Source: a virus
Length of the DNA stretch: 61,017 nucleotides
IMG/VR virus record: IMGVR_UViG_3300047586_000114
Location: 1-61,017 of that record
Reading direction: 5' to 3' (one strand)
The translations under genes and the position numbers were made by a program. The notes below the pieces were generated by a model. The model was not told the origin of the DNA. It worked only from the letters and a program-made list of their open reading frames with translations, and made no database searches. Of this stretch, positions 8,444 through 16,922 are shown in pieces (position 1 is the stretch's first letter; every line of letters begins with the position of its first letter).

Positions 8444-8974
8444 TTATATGGAAGTAGTTTCCTTTTGTTCAGTTGATTTTTCCGGTTCTTTATCTGTAAG
8501 TTCTGTACTTTTTATTAATTTATTCTTGATTTTTGTTTTTGTTTCTTTATCTTCTTTAGCTACAGGAGGTACTTGTTCTTTTGTTGGTTTCCAATTGAAT
8601 TCTTTAAACAATGAACTAGCTGGTATAGTAACCAATACATACTTATCTACTATAAGATTCATTTCGAAAATATATTCATGGTGATTAAAGCTATCTTGCT
8701 TAACATCTTTTAAGGTAAAATGTTTAGTTCTAAGGTCCAAAGTAGGAAAATAATATCTCATATCTTCACAAAGAGAACTTCTAATATCACAATTTTTAAC
8801 TCTTTTTGCTATATAGGGAGTCCAATTTTCTTGTTGATCTTTAAAAATTAATTCTTCATCTTGGTTATTTTTAATAATGCACTTAATCTTATCTCCTGTT
8901 GGTAGAGAACGATTATAGAGGATTGGATTTGTCATTTTTGGTACACTAATTGATACTGTTCTGTCAGTTGTCAT
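8444..8974 (-). CDS. hypothetical protein, first gene of the 8974-6800 operon
   Basis: 176 residues. The first 125 look like a beta-rich globular domain (TVSISVPKM, KIKCIIKNNQDEELIF, YIFEMNLIVDKYVLVTIP). The rest is a charged Lys/Glu/Thr tail that is probably disordered. Not recognised. The ribosome site is good (GGAGCCC) and a GAACAAA promoter element lies 36 nt upstream, so it starts the transcription unit that ends with thioredoxin. Confidence 0.7.
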   Translation of the reverse strand: MTTDRTVSISVPKMTNPILYNRSLPTGDKIKCIIKNNQDEELIFKDQQENWTPYIAKRVKNCDIRSSLCEDMRYYFPTLDLRTKHFTLKDVKQDSFNHHEYIFEMNLIVDKYVLVTIPASSLFKEFNWKPTKEQVPPVAKEDKETKTKIKNKLIKSTELTDKEPEKSTEQKETTSI

Positions 8975-9009
8975 TGTTGGGCTCCAAATTATTAAAATTC
9001 ACTAGTTAT

Positions 9010-9016
9010 TTTGTTC
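9010..9016 (-). promoter_or_regulatory. GAACAAA promoter element (leftward)
   Basis: 36 nt before the start of the 8974-8444 gene. It is divergent from the plus-strand promoter at 9041-9077. Confidence 0.5.
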
Positions 9017-9040
9017 TCTTTTTAAATAGAGATAATGGTC

Positions 9041-9077
9041 AAATCACTTTGAATAGCTACATCATTCTATATATATT
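9041..9077 (+). promoter_or_regulatory. rightward promoter, type AAATCACTTTGAATAG
   Basis: AAATCACTTTGAATAG (9041-9056), 9 nt, then TCTATATA (9066-9073). The same two blocks with the same spacing recur at 45666-45698. Read as sigma-70-like, TTGAAT (9049-9054) and TATATT (9072-9077) are 17 nt apart. It drives the plus-strand block beginning at 9168. Confidence 0.6.
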
Positions 9078-9167
9078 AATACATGATTACGGAAGAATTG
9101 GTTCGAAAGAATTAATTCAGAAGTTTTCAAACGGTTGAAATAATAACTTAAATTAAAGGAGGTTGAT

Positions 9168-9356
9168 ATGAAAAAGACAATGTTTAAACACATGTGTTCT
9201 AATTGCAATTGTGCCCCTTGGTTATCAAAAGATGCAATTGATATGTGTCCAAAATGTGGAACAATTGATAACTGGCCTTACTGGGAACAACTTCAAGAAG
9301 AAGCAGAAAAGGAAATGGAATTAATCGATAGAATTCATGCGGAAATTTATGCTTAA
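9168..9356 (+). CDS. zinc-ribbon protein
   Basis: 62 residues with two cysteine pairs, CSNCNC near residue 10 and CPKCG near residue 28, forming a rubredoxin-like zinc ribbon, followed by an acidic helix (EEAEKEMELIDRI). It is preceded by an excellent ribosome site (AAAGGAGGTTGAT). As the first gene behind a host-like promoter it may be made early and could touch host transcription or translation. That role is a guess. Confidence 0.75.
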   Translation: MKKTMFKHMCSNCNCAPWLSKDAIDMCPKCGTIDNWPYWEQLQEEAEKEMELIDRIHAEIYA

Positions 9357-9417
9357 AACTAAAACAAGTTGGACGATCATGAGCTTATCGTGTGACTTTA
9401 GTTTCTTGTTTTAGTTT
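9356..9417 (+). terminator. long stem-loop after the zinc-ribbon gene
   Basis: A perfect 13-bp inverted repeat AAACTAAAACAAG/CTTGTTTTAGTTT (9356-9368 with 9405-9417) encloses a smaller ACGAT/ATCGT hairpin. It begins right at the stop codon of the 9168-9356 gene. No strong T-run follows, so it may be a processing or stability element rather than a true terminator. Confidence 0.4.
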
Positions 9418-9548
9418 GTGGGTTTGACATATCCATAAAATTAAAGATTGGCCTCCGCCAAAGTGTCATTGGGTGTTGACATGAATAACGATAAGAACAC
9501 CCATTTAGTTTAAAATTATTAGTAACTTAAAAATAAGGAATAAGTAAC

Positions 9549-10322
9549 ATGAATCGAGGATTTTACGGAAGTAAGTATTCGAGTGTTATCGTCGAAGTAC
9601 TCAAGAAACTTAACTGGTCACAACAACAATTAGCAGAAAGAAGTGGTGTTTCTTTACTGCGTGTTAATAGAATTATCAGTAAAAAAGTATTGAAGAAAGG
9701 CACAAAAAGTCATATTATTTCTTGCCTCCAAAAAATTCAAAATACGTTCGGGGGAATTGGTGTATTCATTCCTATCGAGGAAATGATACCAGAATTGTTT
9801 CCTGAATTGAAATCTTTTAAAGAAGTAGATTTCAATAATCAAACAATTATAAGGAGTAATTTTTATCTCTGTCCCAAACGTCAAGAAATGATAGAAGTGG
9901 TCTCTAATGTAGTAGAAAAGTTGGATCTTAAAGAAAGAGAAAACACTATCTTTAAGATGTGGTTCGAAGGGAAAAAACTCAGAGAAATTGGGAAGGAATT
10001 GAATTTAACACGTCAAAGAGTTCAACAACTTTTTGTTGATGTTTGTGAGAAAATAAGGGATGAAATTAAAAAGGAGGAACATCCTGAGATAGTAAGAGCT
10101 AAGACATTAATGGAATTGACACCGATTGAAAAACAATTTGCATCAATCCCAGGTGTCAAATATCCTGAAACTAGTAAAAGACAACAACGGTTAGAAAAAC
10201 AAGAAAGGAATCGGAAAAGAAAATTAGTAAAAAGGAATTCGTGGAAAAGTTTCAATCTCAAGTATAAAATAAATCAAAAAGGATTTATGGTACTGTTAAA
10301 GAAATTCTCCGAAACTATTTAA
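9549..10322 (+). CDS. transcription regulator: XRE-type HTH plus sigma-70 region 4-like HTH
   Basis: 257 residues with two DNA-binding parts. Residues about 8-35 (VEVLKKLNWSQQQLAERSGV) form a Cro/XRE helix-turn-helix. Residues about 125-170 (LDLKERENTIFKMWFEGKKL, then REIGKELNLTRQRVQQL) match the -35 recognition helices of sigma region 4. The C-terminus is very basic (KQERNRKRKLVKRN). No region 2 is present, so it is not a complete sigma factor; it could redirect host RNA polymerase or act as a repressor-like switch. About 190 nt with hairpins separate it from the previous gene. Confidence 0.75.
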   Translation: MNRGFYGSKYSSVIVEVLKKLNWSQQQLAERSGVSLLRVNRIISKKVLKKGTKSHIISCLQKIQNTFGGIGVFIPIEEMIPELFPELKSFKEVDFNNQTIIRSNFYLCPKRQEMIEVVSNVVEKLDLKERENTIFKMWFEGKKLREIGKELNLTRQRVQQLFVDVCEKIRDEIKKEEHPEIVRAKTLMELTPIEKQFASIPGVKYPETSKRQQRLEKQERNRKRKLVKRNSWKSFNLKYKINQKGFMVLLKKFSETI

Positions 10323-10337
10323 AGAAAGGAGATTAAA

Positions 10338-10406
10338 GTGACTATACTTAGTATAGTCGGTGCTGGGTTAGTAATCGGTATTGTTTTAAAAGAGTTTAAA
10401 CTTTAA
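10338..10406 (+). CDS. 22-residue membrane peptide
   Basis: GTG start with ribosome site AAAGGAGATTAAA. The peptide is almost entirely one hydrophobic segment (LSIVGAGLVIGIVLKEF) ending FKL. It sits between two transcription-factor genes. The good ribosome site supports translation; function unknown. The first codons also form an ACTATAC/GTATAGT hairpin. Confidence 0.4.
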   Translation: MTILSIVGAGLVIGIVLKEFKL

Positions 10407-10422
10407 CAAGAAAGGTGTCTAT

Positions 10423-10695
10423 ATGATCAACGGGTATGAGATGAGGTTCAATTCGGTATTGAATGGCAGAGACGAGAAACAACTAAAAATTCTTAACCGC
10501 GTGGAAACGGTTATGGATATACTGGATGTTTCAAAACGGTCTCGGATAATTTTGACCAAACGGAGCGAGGGTTTGACATATCGAGAGATTGGAGATATGT
10601 TAGGATTAACTACGGCTCGGATCTGTCAGATTTTTAACAGTGAATGTGAAAAAATAAGGAAAGGAGCAATGAGGGTCGGGTTAAGAAGTGCATAA
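10423..10695 (+). CDS. sigma region 4-like HTH protein
   Basis: 90 residues. SRIILTKRSEGLTYREIGDM followed by LGLTTARICQIFNSECEKIR is the standard sigma-70 region 4 helix-turn-helix. Only this part and a short N-terminal helix are present. Short region 4-only proteins occur as phage anti-sigma or appropriator factors and as halves of split sigma factors (T4 gp55/gp33-like division of labour). It follows the larger XRE/sigma-like gene, so the two probably act in one switch. Confidence 0.75.
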   Translation: MINGYEMRFNSVLNGRDEKQLKILNRVETVMDILDVSKRSRIILTKRSEGLTYREIGDMLGLTTARICQIFNSECEKIRKGAMRVGLRSA

Positions 10696-10705
10696 TTTTT
10701 CTTTT

Positions 10706-10832
10706 CAGGCGATGATAAGACGAGACTCTAACCCAGGGTTTTCTTATCATCGTCTGGATTGCCACTCATAAATACTATTTATTTGGGGTCTGTCTCCTGG
10801 GAAAATAAATAGTGTTTATTATAATCCAGACG
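10706..10832 (+). ncRNA. alternative-helix RNA element (possible attenuator)
   Basis: Helix A: CAGGCGATGATAAGA (10706-10720) with TCTTATCATCGTCTG (10742-10756), one G-U pair. Helix B: CGTCTGGATT (10751-10760) with AATCCAGACG (10823-10832), perfect. They share CGTCTG, so they exclude each other. Helix C (10768-10784 with 10803-10819, 17 bp with one G-U) lies inside helix B. No family recognised. It sits between the sigma-like gene and the gene at 10867. Confidence 0.5.
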
Positions 10833-10866
10833 GTGAATTTTTTAACTACTTAACTAAAAGGAAGAT

Positions 10867-11052
10867 ATGCAAACATTAATGCACGGACAAGAATCGGATG
10901 AACAAGCATTGATACAACATAAAATTAGAGAAGGGTACAACAAAAAAGTTCGAGTTATGAGATTGAAGAAAAGAGAAAAGTTTGATATAAAAACTATTTC
11001 TTCTTTTTTGAATATGTACAACCAACAATTAACTAGGAACACATCATCATGA
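10867..11052 (+). CDS. small basic hypothetical protein
   Basis: 61 residues, helical and basic (HKIREGYNKKVRVMRLKKRE). Ribosome site AAAAGGAAG. It begins 35 nt after the RNA element at 10706-10832 and its TGA overlaps the next ATG. Not recognised. Confidence 0.6.
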   Translation: MQTLMHGQESDEQALIQHKIREGYNKKVRVMRLKKREKFDIKTISSFLNMYNQQLTRNTSS

Positions 11053-11201
11053 AAATCAAATGGAAAGAAACAACAATTGAGATTATCATAATTATTTTTA
11101 TTATGGTAACTCTCTTTATTGCTTTCTTATACGGGACCTCAAAGAGCGTCTGGTATTCAGCGGATTCGAATTATTCAACTCTGATGAAGAAAGGGAATTA
11201 A
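11049..11201 (+). CDS. small single-pass membrane protein
   Basis: 50 residues starting at ATG 11049-11051, overlapping the previous stop (ATGA). A hydrophobic segment IEIIIIIFIMVTLFIAFLYG (about residues 10-29) follows a basic N-terminus, with a short polar tail. The overlap and operon position support it. It could be a superinfection-exclusion or spanin-like peptide; nothing distinguishes these. Confidence 0.6.
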   Translation: MKIKWKETTIEIIIIIFIMVTLFIAFLYGTSKSVWYSADSNYSTLMKKGN

Positions 11202-11203
11202 CA

Positions 11204-11404
11204 ATGAAGAAGATAACTGAGTATCAACGTGGATTTTTGGCTGGACAGAAATCAAAAAATGAATGGTGGAAAAAAAGAATTGAACACTTTACAAAGTATA
11301 TCTATGATTTAGACATTGAGGAAAAAGTACAATTAGCTGAAAAAATTGCAAACTCACCTTTTCAAAATGCGATTATGAAATTATTGACAGAGAAAGGAAA
11401 GTAA
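11204..11404 (+). CDS. hypothetical helical protein
   Basis: 66 residues. YQRGFLAGQKSKNEWWKKRI near the N-terminus resembles the start of many short phage proteins of unknown function. 2 nt after the membrane protein gene and 1 nt before the next gene. Not recognised. Confidence 0.65.
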   Translation: MKKITEYQRGFLAGQKSKNEWWKKRIEHFTKYIYDLDIEEKVQLAEKIANSPFQNAIMKLLTEKGK

Positions 11405-11405
11405 G

Positions 11406-12041
11406 ATGATTACGTGCTGTGGTGGTATTCGTGTAAGAAACGGTCATTGTCCCATTTGTGGGGAAAGGTGGGATGATGAGGAAGAACAATACATTAATAA
11501 AGTTCAAGATCTCAAAAACAAACAAAACAACTATCATCGAGAAGTAAAAAATAAAAGGAAAACATCTATGAAAACGTCAATGTCAATGGTTCTGATATTA
11601 ATTATTGCAATCAGTGGATCGATTTCTATGGCTCTTGAATATGAAATTCCAACTGTGTTTGAATGGAATGTTCAAATGGCTAATGAAAAAATCACCAGTG
11701 TTAAAACAAACCAGTTCGGTACTATCAATGTTATCGAAACAAAATGTGATAATATTGATGCTACAATCATGTATATTTTAACTCGCACTACAAAAGGAAA
11801 AAAGACCACGCAAAATGAAACTCGCATAATGGGATATGAGTGTTTCATAATTATTACAAATACAGTATTTGTAATATATCCTAATGGATCATTCGATCAA
11901 GTTATTAATGGGAGTTTAAATAGAGGATCGTTTTCTATTGATATGACCAATTTGTCAAATTATGAATTTACAGATTCTGGTGTCGTATTGATGGATAAAG
12001 AAAACGGATCGGTTAAATTTTATAAAATAGAAAGGAAATAG
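11406..12041 (+). CDS. secreted-protein paralogue with an N-terminal zinc-knuckle extension
   Basis: 211 residues from the first ATG. Residues 2-20 carry CC and CPIC motifs (possible zinc ribbon). An internal ATG at 11568 with its own ribosome site (AAAAGGAAAACAT) begins a signal-peptide-like sequence (SMVLILIIAISGSISMALE). From there the protein matches the next gene (signal peptide, then PTVFEWN versus PTVLEWN, similar beta-rich body). The main product may therefore be the 157-residue secreted form, with the first 54 codons a fused or separate soluble zinc peptide. Function unknown. Confidence 0.6.
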   Translation: MITCCGGIRVRNGHCPICGERWDDEEEQYINKVQDLKNKQNNYHREVKNKRKTSMKTSMSMVLILIIAISGSISMALEYEIPTVFEWNVQMANEKITSVKTNQFGTINVIETKCDNIDATIMYILTRTTKGKKTTQNETRIMGYECFIIITNTVFVIYPNGSFDQVINGSLNRGSFSIDMTNLSNYEFTDSGVVLMDKENGSVKFYKIERK

Positions 12042-12131
12042 ATTTCAAGATAAAAAAGAGACAGGTAAAATCGCAAAAATTTTTCGAAGTAAATTGTTAA
12101 AAAATAGAAAAAACACAAAGGAGATCTTTTT

Positions 12132-12590
12132 ATGAAAACGACGATAACAATGGTTCTAGTAGTGATCACCATGATTCTTGTGACGGGAATCAACAGTTTT
12201 GGGCAACAATCTAAAATGCCTACTGTCTTAGAGTGGAATCCGTCCCCGAATGAAACTATTACAAATGTAACGTACAATGATACCGGAACAATAATAGTAG
12301 TTGAATCTACTATTGACAACAAATCGATGTTAACAATATTAACTTATAATGAGAAAGGAAAAGCGAAGAATCAAATAGCAAGAATTAATAATCATGAACA
12401 ATTTAAATTGCTATCAAATTCCGTTTATGTTTTTTATGATGGTATCAAATCGTTTAGTAAAATAAACAAAGACGGTAAAATTTGGGCTAGTGGTGAATTT
12501 TCTCTTGATGGAAAAATCGACGATTATAAATTCACTGACAACGGATTCTTTAAAATAGATGGAGGAATTTCTTATTATTTAATCAGGTAA
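12132..12590 (+). CDS. secreted beta-rich protein, paralogue of the preceding gene
   Basis: 152 residues. An N-terminal signal sequence MKTTITMVLVVITMILVTG is followed by FGQQSK and the shared PTVLEWN motif, then repeated short beta segments (TIIVVESTID, SVYVFYDG, DYKFTDNGFF). Strong ribosome site AAAGGAG. The tandem pair suggests duplication. Exported phage proteins made this way may act at the host envelope; the target is unknown. A bidirectional terminator follows. Confidence 0.7.
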   Translation: MKTTITMVLVVITMILVTGINSFGQQSKMPTVLEWNPSPNETITNVTYNDTGTIIVVESTIDNKSMLTILTYNEKGKAKNQIARINNHEQFKLLSNSVYVFYDGIKSFSKINKDGKIWASGEFSLDGKIDDYKFTDNGFFKIDGGISYYLIR

Positions 12591-12595
12591 ATAAT

Positions 12596-12634
12596 AAAAG
12601 AGTTGTAACTATATATGTTACAACTCTTTTTTTT
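12596..12634. terminator. bidirectional intrinsic terminator
   Basis: AAGAGTTGTAAC/GTTACAACTCTT with a 7-nt loop, T8 after it on the plus strand and A-run on the other side. It separates the converging plus-strand block (ends 12590) and the tail fibre gene (ends 12645). Confidence 0.9.
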
Positions 12635-12644
12635 GTTTATTTTT

Positions 12645-15600
12645 TTAACTTAATTTTGTAAATTTAAATGTAACTTCCACTCCTATATCATTACCGGTAC
12701 CTTTGGCATATATTTCTAATAATTGATGAAGTTTGGTATCATAACAATCAGTATTTGTTATTTTTGAAGCACCACATAAAGAAACAAATCCATTTGTACC
12801 CCATAGAGGATCAATTATAGCAACTCCAAAATACGCATGATCTGTAGTTGTAAAAGAATTTAATCTAGCATATAAAGTATCAAAATTATTAGCGAGATTT
12901 TTAAAAAAATATACAAAAGTTTCCATTAAATATGTTCCAGTTGGCAAAGTAACTGTATCCGGACTTGATCCTATAGATATTCCACATTGATTTTTTAATG
13001 CTGTTAATGCAAAATTTAATGTATATGACCAATCCCCACCCCATGCAATACTATCATTTTTCCACCAAAAAACAGAAACCGGTAAAACAGAAGATACTGA
13101 TGCAAAATTACTAGCCAAATCACTAAACGCAACTTTTTTCTTACTATAACTTGTTAAACTATCTTCTATTAAAAATAAATCAGCATCACTTAATGTTGTT
13201 TTTGCTGACATTGAACCGTTCCATTCAGTAGCAACTTTTAAATAAGTTCCATCATGATTATGACTCACTGGAGCAAATCTTCCATCACAATCTCTAGTAG
13301 AAGCTATATTATATTGTCCATATGACCAACCACTCGTATAAAAGTTGATCATATTATTTGCTAATAATTTAGTTGTTGATGTTTCTCGCCATAATGGAAT
13401 TTTAAATGGATTAACAACTGAATCAAGAGCTGTATATGAAATATCTCCACCGCCTCCGCCACCTCCAGCTATCCAACCCACAGTACCATTAGTACTAGTT
13501 GCACCTAAAACATAACCCACTGTAGTACTAACAAAACCATAAGGTTGATATCTTATTGCTCTTTGAAATAAAGAAATATTTCCGCCTACTGTAGGACTTC
13601 CTTGTAGAGAAATATGACAAATTAAACCACCATTACCACCATCTCCTTCTGATACTGGCCAAATACCTTCCCAAGCATTTAAATTAAAAACATTAGTACC
13701 ATATACGGTACTGACATTAGCTGATGTTATACTTCCGTGTGGATAATATCCTTGATGAAGTGGAGCGGGATTATAAAACCAATTATTTAAACTTAAACTA
13801 CATGAATTAGTAGATTGTAATACTGTAGTACCATCTATTCTAAGTGCATCTCCTGTTGCTGGAACAAGAACCGCCACACCATTATATCCTCTAATGGATA
13901 ATTGACCACTATGATGATGCAAAATATAATTATCAGCATCGCAAAAATTAATTCCTCTTTCGCTGCCTGATGCCCATGTAGTACCTGTTGTTCTATAGGA
14001 TAATCCTGCTCCATTTTCATAAGCATCACTTATAGTTTGTCCACCATCAAACATTGCTAAATATGGACTACTTCCTGATCCAGTAATTAAACCGCTAAGT
14101 TGTGCAGATGTTAAATGGTAATAATCTGGACCAGATCCTTGTTTACTAGTTGTATCATTATGAGCATGAGTATGACCATCCATTGAAAATTTAGTCCATG
14201 TATTCCAAGTTGTTCCGTTTGATGAACGATAATAAATGTTACTACCATCATTATAATAAGCATATATTTGGGCGGAATAACCGGGTTGAGCTATATTATC
14301 GGAGTTTTGAAAATGAATAACATGTTTCCATGCTGCAATTGCATCAAGAGCTTGTATTGTTGTGTAAATACCGGTGTGTCCTGTATTAACATGCAATTCT
14401 GAACCTGAAGAAAGATAAGCATAAGCTAAATTACTATGTATATGATAACTACTTGCATCAGAACTTCCGCCACTTCTTAAAGCGGTCCATTCCGCAGATG
14501 TTAAATGATAATATTGTCCAGGAGTTCCTCCATCTAAACCAGTTAAACTGTTGTGATCTTTTGTATATAAACTACTATGATTATGATAAGCAGAAGCATC
14601 TTGAACAACAACTGTACAATCTGAACCTGTAACAACTTGCCAAGTCAATAACTTCATATGATAATATTGCGCAGGAGTTCCTCCATCTAATCCAAGTAAA
14701 TCATTGTGATAATATGAGAATAAAGATCCCATATCAACCCAATTAGCACCAGTATAAATATAAACTTTTCCGGGAGTTTCTACATAAACGCAAGCACCAT
14801 TAGTGGGAGGTTCAAATACCCATCCAGTTCCTGTGTATTGTGTGGTATTATTAGCATGACCAGTCCAATCTACTCCAGTAGGTGATGTTCCGATTAAATA
14901 TCTTTGACCGACAGAAGGACTTCCTGGTTGTGTATTTGTTATACTTAATACACTTTCTCTCCAGTCAATTTGTCTATTAACTAATAAACCACCAACTGTA
15001 ACTCCATCACCAATATAGAGTTGTTTAGTATCAGTTGAAAAAGCAAATTCTCCTTCTGCCAACACATAACTAACTCTAGCTGAATCTAATCCTCTTCTAG
15101 TTTCAAATAAACTAGTATCTGTTTGATATTTAGAAGCAAAAGATCCGCCACTAATTATTCTGTTTCTTGTTCTCCAAGGTAAGACATTTCCTATAGTAGC
15201 TGATTCAGCTTGAAAAATAATATTTTCATAATCATATGTAAAAGCAGTTACTCCACTAGCATCAATTAAAACACCAACTGTATTAGGAACATAAAATTTA
15301 CCAGGAGTTAAACCGGATAAATTTTCTATCTGACCGGCTAATGTAACCCAAAAATCATCAGAATCAACTACAGTACTTAAAATACCTATAGCTAATTTAG
15401 AAGAATTATTTCCATTTGCATATTCCCAACGACTATTTATAGAGCTATAAAATACAGCTTTACCCACATCACCAGGTACAAATCCCTCACTCGCTAATCC
15501 TCTTATAATAATAGCTTGAGCACCAGGTACACCATCATGAAATACACAAGAGATCCAATCAGTACCATTTGAAAATAGTACATCGCCGCCATCATGTGGA

Positions 15601-15701
15601 TCATAAACCAAACGACTAGTCCAACTAGATGCTGATTCTACTCCTGTATCAACTTGTTCAAGTAGGAGTTTCCCCAACATTTCTACTTTTGAATAAATCA
15701 T
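12645..15701 (-). CDS. long tail fibre protein
   Basis: 1018 residues. A repeated motif with HN-L-GLDGGTP-QYYHL and LTSAEW appears at least three times between about residues 330 and 540, the style of phage fibre shaft repeats. Many Gly/Ser/Asn/Tyr-rich beta segments and HSHDGTY-like pieces follow, and the C-terminal 150 residues look like a compact receptor-binding tip. There is no visible chaperone domain. The N-terminus probably attaches to the baseplate. It is third in an operon starting at 16877, and the glycosyltransferase next to that operon may be linked to surface or fibre modification. Confidence 0.85.
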   Translation of the reverse strand: MIYSKVEMLGKLLLEQVDTGVESASSWTSRLVYDPHDGGDVLFSNGTDWISCVFHDGVPGAQAIIIRGLASEGFVPGDVGKAVFYSSINSRWEYANGNNSSKLAIGILSTVVDSDDFWVTLAGQIENLSGLTPGKFYVPNTVGVLIDASGVTAFTYDYENIIFQAESATIGNVLPWRTRNRIISGGSFASKYQTDTSLFETRRGLDSARVSYVLAEGEFAFSTDTKQLYIGDGVTVGGLLVNRQIDWRESVLSITNTQPGSPSVGQRYLIGTSPTGVDWTGHANNTTQYTGTGWVFEPPTNGACVYVETPGKVYIYTGANWVDMGSLFSYYHNDLLGLDGGTPAQYYHMKLLTWQVVTGSDCTVVVQDASAYHNHSSLYTKDHNSLTGLDGGTPGQYYHLTSAEWTALRSGGSSDASSYHIHSNLAYAYLSSGSELHVNTGHTGIYTTIQALDAIAAWKHVIHFQNSDNIAQPGYSAQIYAYYNDGSNIYYRSSNGTTWNTWTKFSMDGHTHAHNDTTSKQGSGPDYYHLTSAQLSGLITGSGSSPYLAMFDGGQTISDAYENGAGLSYRTTGTTWASGSERGINFCDADNYILHHHSGQLSIRGYNGVAVLVPATGDALRIDGTTVLQSTNSCSLSLNNWFYNPAPLHQGYYPHGSITSANVSTVYGTNVFNLNAWEGIWPVSEGDGGNGGLICHISLQGSPTVGGNISLFQRAIRYQPYGFVSTTVGYVLGATSTNGTVGWIAGGGGGGGDISYTALDSVVNPFKIPLWRETSTTKLLANNMINFYTSGWSYGQYNIASTRDCDGRFAPVSHNHDGTYLKVATEWNGSMSAKTTLSDADLFLIEDSLTSYSKKKVAFSDLASNFASVSSVLPVSVFWWKNDSIAWGGDWSYTLNFALTALKNQCGISIGSSPDTVTLPTGTYLMETFVYFFKNLANNFDTLYARLNSFTTTDHAYFGVAIIDPLWGTNGFVSLCGASKITNTDCYDTKLHQLLEIYAKGTGNDIGVEVTFKFTKLS

Positions 15702-15720
15702 ATTGAAAAAGTTCCTTTAT

Positions 15721-15966
15721 TTACTTTCTTGACGCGATGACTTCTATTGTATAGCGTTTGTTAAATTTAAAACTAATGGTGTATACTATAGTCCTAATAG
15801 CTTGAATTACTTTTCCCATTTTTCCAATCATTTTTCCCTGATCTTCTTTTGCAACATGTATTTCAATGATAGAGGAAATATCTCCTTCAATTTCTTTAAC
15901 ATCAACTTCATCTGGTTTTTCACAAATTTCTTGTGCAATTGTTTTAATTAGTTGTGCGATTGTCAT
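15721..15966 (-). CDS. KH-domain RNA-binding protein (KhpA-like)
   Basis: 81 residues, nearly all one KH domain. The GxxG loop is GKMGK (about residue 46) in EDQGKMIGKMGKVIQAIRTI, followed by the helix and final strand (YTIEVIASRK). The length matches bacterial KhpA (about 75-80), which binds RNA and acts in cell division and translation control. Here it is wedged between two tail genes, which is odd. It may regulate phage mRNA. Ribosome site AAGGACTAAT. Confidence 0.82.
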   Translation of the reverse strand: MTIAQLIKTIAQEICEKPDEVDVKEIEGDISSIIEIHVAKEDQGKMIGKMGKVIQAIRTIVYTISFKFNKRYTIEVIASRK

Positions 15967-15983
15967 TTTAATTAGTCCTTGTG

Positions 15984-16877
15984 TTAGATATATAATACAT
16001 GTACATCAGGAGTTCCACCATCTACAGCTGCATCAAAAGCTAAATCAAATTGATTAATACTATTATGTTTAATTTTAACTGGTTCAATAACTTCACTAAT
16101 ATCATCCCAAATAACTTGAACCATAGGATAGTGACCCAAATTATGTGTTATCCTTAATATATTATAGGGGGAACCAGCAATATAATCAGAAGCTATTTTA
16201 GCTACATTATGATAAAATCCAGCATCAGCTTTTGAAACTAAAGTAGGAACTCCAGAAGAATTTAATGTAACCACTGTATCAGTATTAGATAAATCTGTTA
16301 AATGATTTGTAATGGGATTTATACTATCAGCGGCTCTTGCTTTTGTATCATTATATGTTTCGTAAAGATTTAAAATTTGACGTTCTATAACACCATCTGT
16401 TTGTTCTACAGTATCGATAACAAAAGTACTAGAAAAATTAATTTTAGCTAAAAACAAATGATACATTGGATCAAAATCATCAATATGTTTTAACAATTTA
16501 ATATATGCTTGAGGAGGATCAGGAAGTTTTTGATACTGATAAGTTAAAACTAAATAAGCAACAGTTAATAACTCCATGTTTTTAGGTTCACCAACTGTTC
16601 TAATAATATAATTATCCTCATCTGTAATATCAAAAGTAACATCATTAACTATTTGAATTACTACAGGACAATCATCAGAACTTGTAATATCTCTATCTTT
16701 AGCGCAAAAACCTTTAGTAACAAATAATTCTGTATCAGATAATTTTGAAACAAACAACATACTATCAGCAGCGATGGCTCCGGCTTTACTGCCCAGAATA
16801 AGTCTCATTAACTTGTTAACGTTATTTGAGTGGTAAGATGAAAATGGATCAACAGCCCGTATTTGTGTAGGAATCAT
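15984..16877 (-). CDS. virion-associated protein (tail fibre/baseplate type)
   Basis: 297 residues, beginning MIPTQIRAVDPFSSYHSNN. It has a mixed N-terminal domain and a C-terminal beta domain (RITHNLGHYPMVQVIWDDIS, DVHVLYI) of the kind seen at fibre or collar tips. It is the first gene of the tail fibre operon, 46 nt after a GAACAAA element, with the phage-typical AAGGAAC ribosome site. The exact role is not clear from the sequence. Confidence 0.6.
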   Translation of the reverse strand: MIPTQIRAVDPFSSYHSNNVNKLMRLILGSKAGAIAADSMLFVSKLSDTELFVTKGFCAKDRDITSSDDCPVVIQIVNDVTFDITDEDNYIIRTVGEPKNMELLTVAYLVLTYQYQKLPDPPQAYIKLLKHIDDFDPMYHLFLAKINFSSTFVIDTVEQTDGVIERQILNLYETYNDTKARAADSINPITNHLTDLSNTDTVVTLNSSGVPTLVSKADAGFYHNVAKIASDYIAGSPYNILRITHNLGHYPMVQVIWDDISEVIEPVKIKHNSINQFDLAFDAAVDGGTPDVHVLYI

Positions 16878-16922
16878 AGATAAAAAGTTCCTTGTAGATA
16901 TGAATTAATTTCCCATTATTAT

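Noticed and set aside
9654-10261. Minus-strand frames opposite the XRE/sigma-like gene
   Set aside because: They lie opposite a gene with clear domains and have no ribosome site.
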